Assembly (NCBI GenBank): GCA_910575445.1
Contig: CAJTFW010000006.1
Location: 1 to 64,000, forward strand
Direction: 5' to 3'
DNA length: 64,000 nt
Origin: Lachnospiraceae bacterium
Lineage (GTDB): Bacteria; Bacillota; Clostridia; Lachnospirales; Lachnospiraceae
Each line of letters begins with the position of its first letter. The first letter of the stretch is position 1. Below the pieces are notes generated by a model that saw nothing but the letters and a program-made list of their open reading frames with translations, was not told where the DNA came from and ran no database searches. Below are positions 15,714 through 23,898 of the stretch, piece after piece. The position numbers were made by a program, and so were the translations under genes.

Positions 15714-16697
15714 ATGAGTTTTTATGAAAATTTAGTCCTGCAAACACAGATGAATTATTTTAGACACCGCAGTGTGTATGCATCAAAGGAAACATCAGTC
15801 AGGTTAAGCCAGCGTAGTCCGTTACCTTATGATGAGCAGATCCATGAATTTGTAAGGCGGGTTGAAGAAGCAGAATGTATCGTGGTGGGTGGAGCTTCCG
15901 GTTTATCTGCGGCAGGCGGTGGTGATTTTTATTATGGGGATACGCCGTCTTTTCGGAAGTATTTTGGAAAGTATGCCAAAAAATATGGCTTTAAAGGTGC
16001 TTTTGACGGAATGTACAGCGGATTTGATACAAGGGAAGAACACTGGGGTTATATAGCAACCTTTCTGAATACTACGCTGAATGCCCCAGTAAGAGAACCG
16101 TATCTTGACCTAGATGAAATCCTTAAGGGCAAGGATTTTCATATACTGACCACCAATCAGGACACACAGTTCATCAAAATTTATAAAGAGGAACAGGTCA
16201 GTGAGATTCAGGGAGATCACAGGTTTTTCCAATGCTCCGATTGCTGTCATGACGAGACGTGGGATGCAGTAAAGCCAGTGGAAGAAATGATAAAGGCGAT
16301 GGGAGAGGGAACCAGAATACCAACAGAGCTGATTCCCCGCTGTCCGAAGTGTGGCGCAGAGGCATTCCCGTGGGTACGGGGCTATGGTAATTTCCTGCAA
16401 GGAAGAAAATATGATGAACAGTATCAAAAAGTATCCAGATATATTCAGGAAAATACCGACAGGAAAATGCTCTTTTTGGAGCTTGGTGTGGGACGTCTGA
16501 CACCAATGTTTATTCAGGAACCTTTTTGGAATCTGACACTCAACCTGCCGGACGCTTATTATATTTCAGTAAATGCGGAATATGATTTTTTGCCAGAACA
16601 GATTGAGGATAAAGGGTTTTGTGTTCTTGGCGATATTGGAAAAGTTTTAAAGGATGTAAATGCTCAGATGAAAAGTCAACAGAAAGAAAATATCTGA
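15714..16697 (+). CDS. Sirtuin (SIR2-family), class M-like
   Basis: A 327-residue NAD-dependent SIR2-fold protein. NAD-binding loop is GGASGLSAAGG (59-69), then TTNQD (NQD 148-150) where classical sirtuins have QNID. The catalytic His-Gly is replaced by Gln-Gly (Q166-G167). A zinc module has Cys 174/177 and 210/213. Gln at the catalytic position recalls the class M (SirTM) sirtuins, which act as protein ADP-ribosyltransferases, but the macrodomain, GcvH-like and lipoate ligase partners of that group are absent here. It starts at ATG 15714 with AGGAG upstream and is first of two tandem sirtuins. Confidence 0.85.
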   Translation: MSFYENLVLQTQMNYFRHRSVYASKETSVRLSQRSPLPYDEQIHEFVRRVEEAECIVVGGASGLSAAGGGDFYYGDTPSFRKYFGKYAKKYGFKGAFDGMYSGFDTREEHWGYIATFLNTTLNAPVREPYLDLDEILKGKDFHILTTNQDTQFIKIYKEEQVSEIQGDHRFFQCSDCCHDETWDAVKPVEEMIKAMGEGTRIPTELIPRCPKCGAEAFPWVRGYGNFLQGRKYDEQYQKVSRYIQENTDRKMLFLELGVGRLTPMFIQEPFWNLTLNLPDAYYISVNAEYDFLPEQIEDKGFCVLGDIGKVLKDVNAQMKSQQKENI

Positions 16698-16877
16698 AAA
16701 CACAGCCTTTAATCATACATAACAAGCCAGTAAATATTCTATGAGTATTTCCGGCTGAAAAAATAAGCACTATTCAGGGGGACTGCTGCTATTTCCAGTG
16801 CGGTCACAGATAGCATAAGATAGTGAGCAGGGATAGGAAAAATTCATTGTTGATAAGTGGAAGAATGGAGGATTGTA

Positions 16878-17720
16878 ATGAAAGAGATAATGAAAGAAGT
16901 TATTGCGAAACTAAAAGAGGCAGATGCAGTTTTAATCGGTGCAAGCAATGGACTATCTATTTCAGAGGGTCTACACCTATTTGCGGAGAATCAGGCTTTT
17001 GTAGAACTGTTTTCTGATTTCAGGGAGAAATATGGAATCCATAATATCCTGCAGGGAATGTTTTTTAAGTATCATACAGAAGAAGAATCATGGGCGTTCT
17101 GGAGCCGTCTGATTAAGCGTTTTGTTTGTGAATACAGGGTTACAGAGAATATGGAGACGTTACGGAAGCTGACAGAGGGAAAACCATATTTTATCGTAAC
17201 ATCTAATGGGGAAGGTCATTTTGGAGCAGCAGGGTTTGACAGCCGGAATATTTATGAGATGGAAGGAAATTTTGTAGAAATGCAGTGTTCTAAGGGATGC
17301 CATAACAAACTGTATCCTGCAGATGAAGCAGCAGAAAAAATGGCTGCAGTGCAAAAAGACTGTAAAGTTCCCTCGGAACTTATCCCGCACTGTCCGGTCT
17401 GTGGGGCATCTATGCAGGTACATAGTGTAGTGTGTCCGCATTTTCTTGTAGACTATGAAGCGGCAGAGAATTTTCAGGCATTCCTGAAAAGATTTCATGG
17501 AAAAAGGCTTTTTATCCTTGAATTGGGGATTGGCTGGCGCAACCAGATGATTAAAGCACCTTTGATGGAACTGTGCAGACAGGAGAAAAAGGCTGTTTAT
17601 GTCACAATAAATAAAGGGGAGATTTATATCTGGAATGATATTAAGGAAAAGTCCTATGGACTGGATGGGGATATGACAGAAATCCTTGCAGGGTTGCGGC
17701 AGTGTATGGAACAGGGTTAG
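16878..17720 (+). CDS. Divergent sirtuin (SIR2-family), second tandem copy
   Basis: A 280-residue SIR2-fold protein. NAD loop GASNGLSISEG (21-31). The NxD motif appears as NGE (110-112) and the catalytic His-Gly as Glu-Gly (E129-G130). Zinc Cys are at 137/141 and 172/175. Relative to its upstream neighbour both catalytic positions have changed again, so activity is uncertain; it may bind NAD or ADP-ribosylated targets, or regulate the first sirtuin. ATG 16878 is chosen because GGAGG lies seven bases upstream. Similar length and order of motifs indicate an old duplication. Confidence 0.8.
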   Translation: MKEIMKEVIAKLKEADAVLIGASNGLSISEGLHLFAENQAFVELFSDFREKYGIHNILQGMFFKYHTEEESWAFWSRLIKRFVCEYRVTENMETLRKLTEGKPYFIVTSNGEGHFGAAGFDSRNIYEMEGNFVEMQCSKGCHNKLYPADEAAEKMAAVQKDCKVPSELIPHCPVCGASMQVHSVVCPHFLVDYEAAENFQAFLKRFHGKRLFILELGIGWRNQMIKAPLMELCRQEKKAVYVTINKGEIYIWNDIKEKSYGLDGDMTEILAGLRQCMEQG

Positions 17721-17856
17721 GAGGACTTATGGTAAATAAAAATTTGGATAAGATTTTTTCTGATAAAAAACTGAAAGATAAGAAATAGAAGATATTGTAT
17801 CAGAAAGCAGTTGATAAGATAAGAGAAAATTTCTATACTCAGCTAAAGCAGTATTG

Positions 17857-17869
17857 GTGATAATATCAC
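17857..17869. promoter_or_regulatory. Crp/Fnr-type palindrome upstream of the ferredoxin gene
   Basis: GTGATAATATCAC is a perfect 13-base palindrome, close to Crp/Fnr operators (TGA...TCA halves). It lies 58 bases before the ferredoxin start and just upstream of a TATACT (17892) -10-like box. A Crp/Fnr-family gene ends this locus. Confidence 0.45.
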
Positions 17870-17926
17870 AGAAGAATCGTTTGGTATATGGTATACTATA
17901 AAATATCAAAGCCAGGAGGTCTTCTT

Positions 17927-18139
17927 ATGGATACCAAAACCAAAAAAAGAAGGAAAGCTTTTGTAGATACTAATGATTGTGTAGCCTGTGGATGCTGTGT
18001 AAAAGTATGCCCAAAACATGCGATGGAAATATGGAAAGGCGTTATGGCAAAAGTGGATATGGAAAGATGTGTGGGCTGTGGAAAATGTGCAAAGGAATGT
18101 CCAGCGTCTGTGATTGAGGTAAAGGAGGTACTGCTATGA
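17927..18139 (+). CDS. 2[4Fe-4S] ferredoxin
   Basis: A 70-residue protein with two CxxCxxCxxxCP clusters: CVACGCCVKVCPKHAM and CVGCGKCAKECPASVI, a bacterial-type dicluster ferredoxin for low-potential electron transfer. ATG 17927 follows AGGAGG by seven bases. It overlaps the next gene by ATGA, so it is translationally coupled to a membrane Fe-S protein, suggesting that the pair moves electrons between the cytoplasm and the membrane. Confidence 0.93.
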   Translation: MDTKTKKRRKAFVDTNDCVACGCCVKVCPKHAMEIWKGVMAKVDMERCVGCGKCAKECPASVIEVKEVLL

Positions 18140-18711
18140 AAAAACATTGGTACGATTATCTCTGGATTGCCTCTCTTACCTATCTGATACTTGGCTTTTT
18201 CAATATTTTATTTGCATGGCTTGGGCTGTTGTGTTTTTTTATACCATTGCTTATCTCTTTGATAAAAGGGACAAAAGGCTATTGCAATCGGTATTGTGGC
18301 AGAGGACAGCTTTTTGCACTGCTAGGAGGGCGATTTGGCCTCTCGCGCAAGAAAGATATTCCAAGATGGATGAAAAGTAAGTGGTTTCGCTATGGATTTT
18401 TAACTTTCTTTTTTGTGATGTTTTTTCAGATGCTTTGGAATACCTATCTGGTATTTTCGGGTGTACAGGATTTAAGGCAGGTGGTTACACTTCTTTGGAC
18501 ATTTAAGCTGCCTTGGCACTGGGCGTATCATGGCACGTGGATTCATCTGGGAGTGGCTCAGTTTGCATTTGGATTTTATAGTGTAATGTTGACTTCTACA
18601 GTCCTTGGACTTGTGACCATGGTCTTCTTTAAGCCAAGAAGTTGGTGTGTCTATTGCCCGATGGGAACGATGACACAGCTTATCTGTAAAGCGAAGAAAA
18701 AAGATGTTTAA
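18136..18711 (+). CDS. NapH-like membrane 4Fe-4S-associated protein
   Basis: A 191-residue protein with four or five hydrophobic segments and two short cysteine motifs facing the same side, CNRYCGRGQ (~50-58) and CVYCPMGT (~176-183). This is the core of the NapH/CcoG/RdxA-type membrane electron-transfer proteins, but the usual C-terminal ferredoxin domain is missing and is supplied by the separate upstream ferredoxin gene. The electron acceptor is unknown. The neighbouring CoA-disulfide reductase suggests thiol or sulfur redox chemistry. Confidence 0.8.
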   Translation: MKKHWYDYLWIASLTYLILGFFNILFAWLGLLCFFIPLLISLIKGTKGYCNRYCGRGQLFALLGGRFGLSRKKDIPRWMKSKWFRYGFLTFFFVMFFQMLWNTYLVFSGVQDLRQVVTLLWTFKLPWHWAYHGTWIHLGVAQFAFGFYSVMLTSTVLGLVTMVFFKPRSWCVYCPMGTMTQLICKAKKKDV

Positions 18712-18738
18712 CAATCATATAAGAAAGGTGGAAAAGAT

Positions 18739-20430
18739 ATGAAAATAGTAATTGTTGGTGGTGTGGCTGGTGGTGCAACGGCAGCGGCCAGAATTCGGCG
18801 CTTGGATGAAGAGGCAGAGATTATAGTATTTGAGCGTTCTGGATTTGTTTCCTATGCAAATTGTGGTCTGCCGTATTATATTGGAAATGTGATTACAGAA
18901 CAGGCAGCGCTGACACTTCAGACACCAAAGAGCTTTTTTGACCGTTTTCGTGTGACAATGAAGGTGCATCATGAAGTCACTGCACTTCACCCGGATAGAA
19001 AGACGGTCTCTGTTAAGAACTTGGAGACTAATGAAGAATTTGAGGAAAGCTATGATAAGCTTCTTCTCTCTCCCGGTGCAAAGCCAACGCAGCCTAGCGT
19101 TCCTGGCACAGGAATTAAAAAGCTCTTTACACTGCGGACGGTAGAAGATACTTTTCGTATCAAAGAATACATACAAGAGAACAAGCCAAAGTCGGCTGTC
19201 TTAGCTGGTGGTGGCTTTATTGGGTTAGAGCTGGCGGAGAATCTGCGGGAACTGGGGATGGACGTTACAATTGTGCAGCGTCCTAAGCAGCTGATGAATC
19301 CTTTTGACCCGGATATGGCAGCTTTTATTCACAATGAGATGCGAAAATATGGAATAAAGCTTGTTCTTGGGCATACCGTAGAGGGATTTGAGGAAAAAGA
19401 TGGTGGTGTCGATGTTCTTCTAAAAGGAGAAGCCTCCCTTCATGCAGATATGGTGGTGCTTGCGATTGGTGTGACCCCAGACACGAAGCTTGCCAAGGAT
19501 GCCGGATTAAAACTCGGAATAAAAGAGAGTATCTTAGTTAATGAACGGATGGAGACCTCAGCACCGGATATCTATGCGGTCGGAGATGCTGTGCAGGTAA
19601 AACATCGGGTAACTGGGCAGGATGCATTAATCTCCCTTGCCGGACCAGCCAATAAACAGGGGCGTATTGCGGCTGACAATATCTGTGGTGGTGATAGCAG
19701 ATATCTTGGCTCACAGGGAAGTACAGTGATTAAGGTATTTGACTTAACAGCTGCAACAACAGGTGTAAATGAGACCAATGCTAAAAAGGCCGGACTTGAT
19801 GTGGATAAAGTGATACTGTCGCCAATGAGCCACGCAGGATACTACCCGGGCGGGCGCATGATGACCATGAAAGTGGTCTTTGAAAAGGAGACCTATCGTT
19901 TGCTTGGTGCACAGATTATCGGATATGAAGGGGTAGACAAGAGAATGGATGTCCTTGCGACTGCTATCTGTGCTGGACTAAAGGCAACAGAGCTAAAAGA
20001 CCTTGACCTCGCTTATGCGCCACCATATTCTTCGGCGAAAGACCCCGTGAATATGGCAGGATTTATGATTGAAAATATCTCTAAGGGTATCTTAAAACAG
20101 TTCCATCTAGAAGATATTGAGCATCTGCCTTATGATGGAAGCGTGGTACTGCTTGATGTTCGGACGCAGAGAGAATATCAGCGCGGACATGTGGATGGCT
20201 TTGTAAATATTCCAGTGGATGAGTTGCGTGAGCGGATGGAGGAGATTAAAAAAGGAAAGTCCATCTATGTGATGTGCCAAAGTGGTCTAAGAAGCTATAT
20301 TGCCACAAGGATTCTAGCCGGATATGGACATGAAGTCTATAATCTCTCTGGTGGTTTTCGCTTCTATGATATTGTGGTCAATGACCAGACCTTGATTACC
20401 TCAGCGACTCCCTGTGGAATGGACCAGTAA
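18739..20430 (+). CDS. CoA-disulfide reductase with rhodanese domain
   Basis: A 563-residue flavoprotein. Residues 1-~450 form a pyridine nucleotide-disulfide reductase: FAD loop GGVAGGATAAARIRRLDE, the single catalytic Cys42 in SYANCGLPYY, and a second dinucleotide fold around LAGGGFIGLELAE. Residues ~460-563 are a rhodanese domain with Cys513 in MCQSGLRS. This fusion (CoADR-RHD) reduces CoA persulfides or polysulfides with NAD(P)H. It follows the NapH-like gene by 27 bases and probably shares its promoter. Its 3' end overlaps a convergent Crp/Fnr gene by 30 bases. Confidence 0.93.
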   Translation: MKIVIVGGVAGGATAAARIRRLDEEAEIIVFERSGFVSYANCGLPYYIGNVITEQAALTLQTPKSFFDRFRVTMKVHHEVTALHPDRKTVSVKNLETNEEFEESYDKLLLSPGAKPTQPSVPGTGIKKLFTLRTVEDTFRIKEYIQENKPKSAVLAGGGFIGLELAENLRELGMDVTIVQRPKQLMNPFDPDMAAFIHNEMRKYGIKLVLGHTVEGFEEKDGGVDVLLKGEASLHADMVVLAIGVTPDTKLAKDAGLKLGIKESILVNERMETSAPDIYAVGDAVQVKHRVTGQDALISLAGPANKQGRIAADNICGGDSRYLGSQGSTVIKVFDLTAATTGVNETNAKKAGLDVDKVILSPMSHAGYYPGGRMMTMKVVFEKETYRLLGAQIIGYEGVDKRMDVLATAICAGLKATELKDLDLAYAPPYSSAKDPVNMAGFMIENISKGILKQFHLEDIEHLPYDGSVVLLDVRTQREYQRGHVDGFVNIPVDELRERMEEIKKGKSIYVMCQSGLRSYIATRILAGYGHEVYNLSGGFRFYDIVVNDQTLITSATPCGMDQ

Positions 20431-21075
20431 AAGTTCCAGATGTGTTTTGTCTGTTATCTCGATAGCTCCGCGACTTAATTTTACCATATCTTCACTTTGG
20501 AAGTAGCGGAGCATCCGGGTAACGACTTCACGATGCGTGCCCAGATGATTGGCAATGATTTCATGGGTAAGCTTTAACTGTGTAGTCTGTTCTATTGCAG
20601 ACTCTTCTAACAAAAAGGCGGCAAGACGCTTATCGAAACTTTTCCACATAATCTGTTCGATAAGCCACATCACTTCTGAAAATCTGGTAGCCATCACTTC
20701 ATTGGTATAGTTGGCAACAGGTGCGGATTCTTCCATCACTTGCTTGTAAATCTCTGCCGGAATCATAAAGAACTCGGTGTCTTTTTCCGCCTTAATCATT
20801 AGCTCAAACTGAATGGAGCGCATAATACAGGAGGCTGAGAACAGACAGAGGTCTCTCTCAAACAGTCGATAAATCGTAATCTCTCGTCCTTCCTCAGATA
20901 AAATATACGCACGAAGCTGCCCGGACTTTATAAGGAGCAGTCCGGTACAATCCATGCTGCCATTATGGATTAGGGTGCCTTTTTCTACTTGGCGACTGAT
21001 AAGGGCGTTGGAAATCTTTTGCTGTTGAAAGGAGGTTAATTGATTCCATACTGGAAAATAATCTGAAAATAACAT
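20401..21075 (-). CDS. Crp/Fnr-family transcriptional regulator
   Basis: A 224-residue protein with an N-terminal cyclic-nucleotide-binding-type beta roll (~15-120), a long dimerisation helix and a C-terminal helix-turn-helix (LTHEIIANHLGTHREVVTRMLRYF). It has few Cys residues and no N-terminal Fnr Fe-S cluster set, so the signal is unknown. It is convergent with, and overlaps by 30 bases, the CoA-disulfide reductase gene. The palindrome at 17857 upstream of the ferredoxin gene is a plausible target. Confidence 0.88.
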   Translation of the reverse strand: MLFSDYFPVWNQLTSFQQQKISNALISRQVEKGTLIHNGSMDCTGLLLIKSGQLRAYILSEEGREITIYRLFERDLCLFSASCIMRSIQFELMIKAEKDTEFFMIPAEIYKQVMEESAPVANYTNEVMATRFSEVMWLIEQIMWKSFDKRLAAFLLEESAIEQTTQLKLTHEIIANHLGTHREVVTRMLRYFQSEDMVKLSRGAIEITDKTHLELLLVHSTGSR

Positions 21076-21157
21076 GGGGAGTTCTTCCTTTCATTCTTTA
21101 TTTTAGTATAGCTTGGTTTATGGCATATGTCAATTTTATGGGGGACTTTGGGGGATA

Positions 21158-21376
21158 AGGGACGCTCGCCAGAGCCTGGCAGATATTCCTTCCAGACCCC
21201 GCTCGCGCTTAATGAACGCCTATAGCGGTACTAAATTCGCACTGCGCGTAACCGCTTGCGCTCATTAAGTGCCGATGGCGTCCAATGGGTCTTGCAGGAA
21301 CATCTGCCAGACTCTATCGGGCTGTGCATTGGCTCCGGTACATACGCTGCAGGCGAAACACTTACACCTATATACC
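21158..21376 (+). repeat. Long-hairpin intergenic repeat, copy A
   Basis: A ~219-base element found again at 49125 (same orientation) and 49395 (inverted). It folds on itself: CTGGCAGATATTCCT (21177-21191) with AGGAACATCTGCCAG (21297-21311), then AGACCC/GGGTCT, then GCGCTTAATGA/TCATTAAGTGC around a conserved core CCTATAGCGGTACTAAATTC. No ORF is present. It occupies most of the gap between the Crp/Fnr gene and the carbohydrate locus. Confidence 0.8.
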
Positions 21377-21446
21377 ACCAAGAACTTAGCGATAAGTTCT
21401 TATTTTTTTGTCTTAAAATTAATCGGTCTATGAATATATATAAAAC

Positions 21447-21475
21447 ATATTATGTTTTTAGTGAAAACATAATAT
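21447..21475. promoter_or_regulatory. Perfect 12-bp inverted repeat upstream of carbohydrate operon
   Basis: ATATTATGTTTT (21447-21458) and AAAACATAATAT (21464-21475) with a 5-base spacer, ending 17 bases before the -35 of the next promoter. The position suits an operator or activator site. No U-tract follows, so it is not a terminator. Confidence 0.5.
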
Positions 21476-21492
21476 AAATTATTGAAATATTA

Positions 21493-21521
21493 TTGACAAA
21501 TATAAAATATAAGATTATTAT
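21493..21521 (+). promoter_or_regulatory. Promoter of the carbohydrate operon
   Basis: TTGACA (21493-21498), 17-bp spacer, TATTAT (21516-21521): a near-consensus sigma-A promoter about 43 bases before the creatininase-like gene. Confidence 0.75.
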
Positions 21522-21570
21522 TATCACATATACAAAATATAAATATAAAGAAAGGAGAGCAAAGAAAGGG

Positions 21571-22386
21571 ATGGATATTTTATTTGAAAATAATACCAAA
21601 GACCAGATTAAGGAGGCAGCGGATAATAACACACTGTTATTGCTTCCGGTTGGCATCTTGGAGGAGCATGGACCGCATTTGCCTGTCAACACAGATAATG
21701 TGATTGCCTATGACCTTGCAATACAGGCAGCAAAGCAGATAAAAGATACGATTCCTGTTATGGTGCTTCCCTGTGTATGGGCGGGGTATCATGGGAAAGA
21801 GTTGGAGAATCTTCCAGGCAGCGTGCGGGTGAGACCTAAGACCTTGTTTTATTATATGTATGATATCTGTGAATCTTTGGTTAGGAATGGCTTTCGTAAG
21901 ATTGCGATAGTCAATGGGCATGGACAAAATCCGGCGATTTTGCAGTTTGTCAGCCGGTGTATTGCTAATGATTATGGGGTAAATATCTTAGTGACTTATC
22001 CAATGGGGATGATTGGGAAGGCAGGAAAGCAGATTAAGACTTCTCCAGAAGGTGGGGCTGGTGGACATGCCTGTGAGGTTGAGACTTCGCTGGTATTGGC
22101 GTTAAGAGAAGAATTGGTCGATATGACAAAAGTACCAGAAGGTGACAGATGTCAACATAGAACGAAGTTTTTCTCAGGAGATTTATTCCCGGAGCATGAT
22201 GTGGTGAACTTTGGATACTTTTCAACTTGGGCAGCGCAAGGGTCGCGCTCTGGAGTGTTGGGAGAACCCAAATATGCAAGCGTGGAGAAGGGAGAAGCAT
22301 TTATCAAAGCAATGATGCAAAATTATAAAGAGCTTTTGACAGAATATTATTATCTGATGGAGCAGGAGGTGACCGATAAGGGATGA
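21571..22386 (+). CDS. Creatininase-family amidohydrolase
   Basis: A 271-residue protein of the creatininase/MftE/ArfB fold. Metal ligands appear in ILEEHGPHLPVNTD, then NGHGQN and GGHACEVETS, in the correct order. Family members are Zn/Mn/Fe hydrolases that open amides or cleave C-terminal residues. ATG 21571 is chosen because it lies after the promoter and a purine-rich AAAGGAGAGCAAAGAAAGGG; earlier in-frame codons lie inside the promoter. It overlaps the next gene (ATGA). In this locus it may hydrolyse a lactone- or amide-like sugar derivative; the substrate is unknown. Confidence 0.85.
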   Translation: MDILFENNTKDQIKEAADNNTLLLLPVGILEEHGPHLPVNTDNVIAYDLAIQAAKQIKDTIPVMVLPCVWAGYHGKELENLPGSVRVRPKTLFYYMYDICESLVRNGFRKIAIVNGHGQNPAILQFVSRCIANDYGVNILVTYPMGMIGKAGKQIKTSPEGGAGGHACEVETSLVLALREELVDMTKVPEGDRCQHRTKFFSGDLFPEHDVVNFGYFSTWAAQGSRSGVLGEPKYASVEKGEAFIKAMMQNYKELLTEYYYLMEQEVTDKG

Positions 22387-23369
22387 GGGCGGTAAGGGTA
22401 GATATTGGGCTAAATACCTGTTGCTATACAAGGAGATGGGAGGCACCAAAGCATTGGATTTCTCTGTCCAAAGAAGCTGGATATGACTATGTTCAGATAG
22501 ACAGTGATGCACTTGACCCTTTTTTTAGCGGAGATAAAAAGTACCAGAGAAGAACCGCAGAAGAATTAAAGAGTGAGGCAGACCAATATAAAGTGACTAT
22601 CACAGGATATTATACAGGGATGGCGTCGTATCGTTTTCATGGACTTTCTCATTCAGATGCTGCAGTGCGTGAGCGTATGAAGCAGTGGGTGATAGAGGCG
22701 ATGGACCTTACACTTGCTATGGGGGCGAAGAAGGTAGGCGGAAGAGTGGATGCATATTCTGTGGAGACACTGTCAGATAAACAGGCATATGAAAAGCAAG
22801 TAAAAGATACGATTGCTTCCTATCGAGAATTGTCCCGTTTAGCTCTAAAGAAAGGGCTAGAAGCACTAGAAGTAGAGCAGATGTATGTACCAAGTCTGGC
22901 ACCATATACTTTGGAACAGACGAAGTGGTATCTAGAACAGATGAATAAAGATAACCAAGGGTGCCGTTTAGGGGTTACGGTGGATATTGGACATTGTGCT
23001 TCACAGAACTATGGCGGAAGTGGGAAGGAACTACTCTATGAGGAGTGGCTTCGATGTTTTGGTGCTGTTTGTGAAGAAATTCACATACAGCAGACTCGCC
23101 GGACATCAAGTGCGCATTGGCCATTTACGGAGAAATATAATGCAATGGGAGATATAGAGGTGGAGCATATTATCGAAGCGCTTCGCTGGTCACATGAACA
23201 TTGCACAGAGCTTCGCTGGAGCCGCTATCTAAAACCGGTGGAGAAAAATATATTGATTTTAGAATATCTTCCAAGCACTACCGAGACCGAGGACGAGATT
23301 ATTCAAAATATCGGTGAAAGTGCAAGGTATCTAAGGCGCTATATTCCGAAAGGTGGAATTTTACTGTAA
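22383..23369 (+). CDS. Sugar phosphate isomerase/epimerase (xylose isomerase-like TIM barrel)
   Basis: A 328-residue TIM-barrel protein of the AP endonuclease 2/xylose-isomerase-like family: an early strand VDIGLNTCCYTRRWEAP, EVEQMYVPS carrying a metal-binding Glu, VTVDIGHCASQNY with Asp/His ligands, and a final Glu in ILILEYLPS. This family includes EryC-type tetrulose phosphate isomerases and 3-epimerases. It overlaps the creatininase stop by four bases and precedes YjbQ. The exact sugar is not deducible. Confidence 0.82.
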   Translation: MRAVRVDIGLNTCCYTRRWEAPKHWISLSKEAGYDYVQIDSDALDPFFSGDKKYQRRTAEELKSEADQYKVTITGYYTGMASYRFHGLSHSDAAVRERMKQWVIEAMDLTLAMGAKKVGGRVDAYSVETLSDKQAYEKQVKDTIASYRELSRLALKKGLEALEVEQMYVPSLAPYTLEQTKWYLEQMNKDNQGCRLGVTVDIGHCASQNYGGSGKELLYEEWLRCFGAVCEEIHIQQTRRTSSAHWPFTEKYNAMGDIEVEHIIEALRWSHEHCTELRWSRYLKPVEKNILILEYLPSTTETEDEIIQNIGESARYLRRYIPKGGILL

Positions 23370-23397
23370 ACACAAGAAAAGAGAAAAGGAGAGAATT

Positions 23398-23898
23398 ATG
23401 AGTTGCTATCATAAAATATTTCAGATTCAATCGGACCGAAGACCTACTTTTAATGATGTCACCGAACAGATGTTAGAGGCGATTCAAAAAAGTGAGATTA
23501 AAAATGGAATTGTAACGGTCTATTCACAACATACCACATGTGCAGTGCTGATTCAGGAGCAGTCAGATGATGTGAATTATTATGGTACACAGCTGATTCT
23601 TCAGGATATGGTCAATGGACTGGAAAAGCTTTTCCCACGCTGCACAACAGAAGGGCAATATCTACATCCAGGACCTTTGCATATTGAGATTGCAGGCAGA
23701 GAGCGAGGGGAGGAGGCATTTTGGAGCCTTAATACGGATGCCCATCTTAGAAGTGTGATGTTAGGACGCTCGGTTACTGTACCAATCGTGGAGGGTGAGG
23801 CACAGCTGGGGGAATTTGGAAGAGTCTATTTTGCAGATTTTGACCAGGTCAGAGCAAGAGAGCGCCAGGTTCGTATCTGTGTGCTTGGTGATAAATAG
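23398..23898 (+). CDS. YjbQ/UPF0047 family protein
   Basis: A 166-residue protein matching the YjbQ family: VYSQHTTCAVLIQEQ, then LHIEIAGRERGE and VPIVEGEAQLGEFGRVYFADFD. The conserved His-Thr-Thr and the DxD-like end form a metal site. YjbQ proteins have weak thiamine phosphate synthase activity, but their natural role is unclear, and they recur in sugar-acid and tetrose loci. ATG 23398 has AAAAGGAGAG upstream. The kinase gene follows with no gap. Confidence 0.88.
   Translation: MSCYHKIFQIQSDRRPTFNDVTEQMLEAIQKSEIKNGIVTVYSQHTTCAVLIQEQSDDVNYYGTQLILQDMVNGLEKLFPRCTTEGQYLHPGPLHIEIAGRERGEEAFWSLNTDAHLRSVMLGRSVTVPIVEGEAQLGEFGRVYFADFDQVRARERQVRICVLGDK

Noticed and set aside
17730-17789. A 19-residue ORF (MVNKNLDKIFSDKKLKDKK) with good ribosome binding site after the second sirtuin
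   Set aside because: Lysine-rich and too short, with no recognisable features. It may be a leftover of a decayed gene but cannot be supported as a protein.
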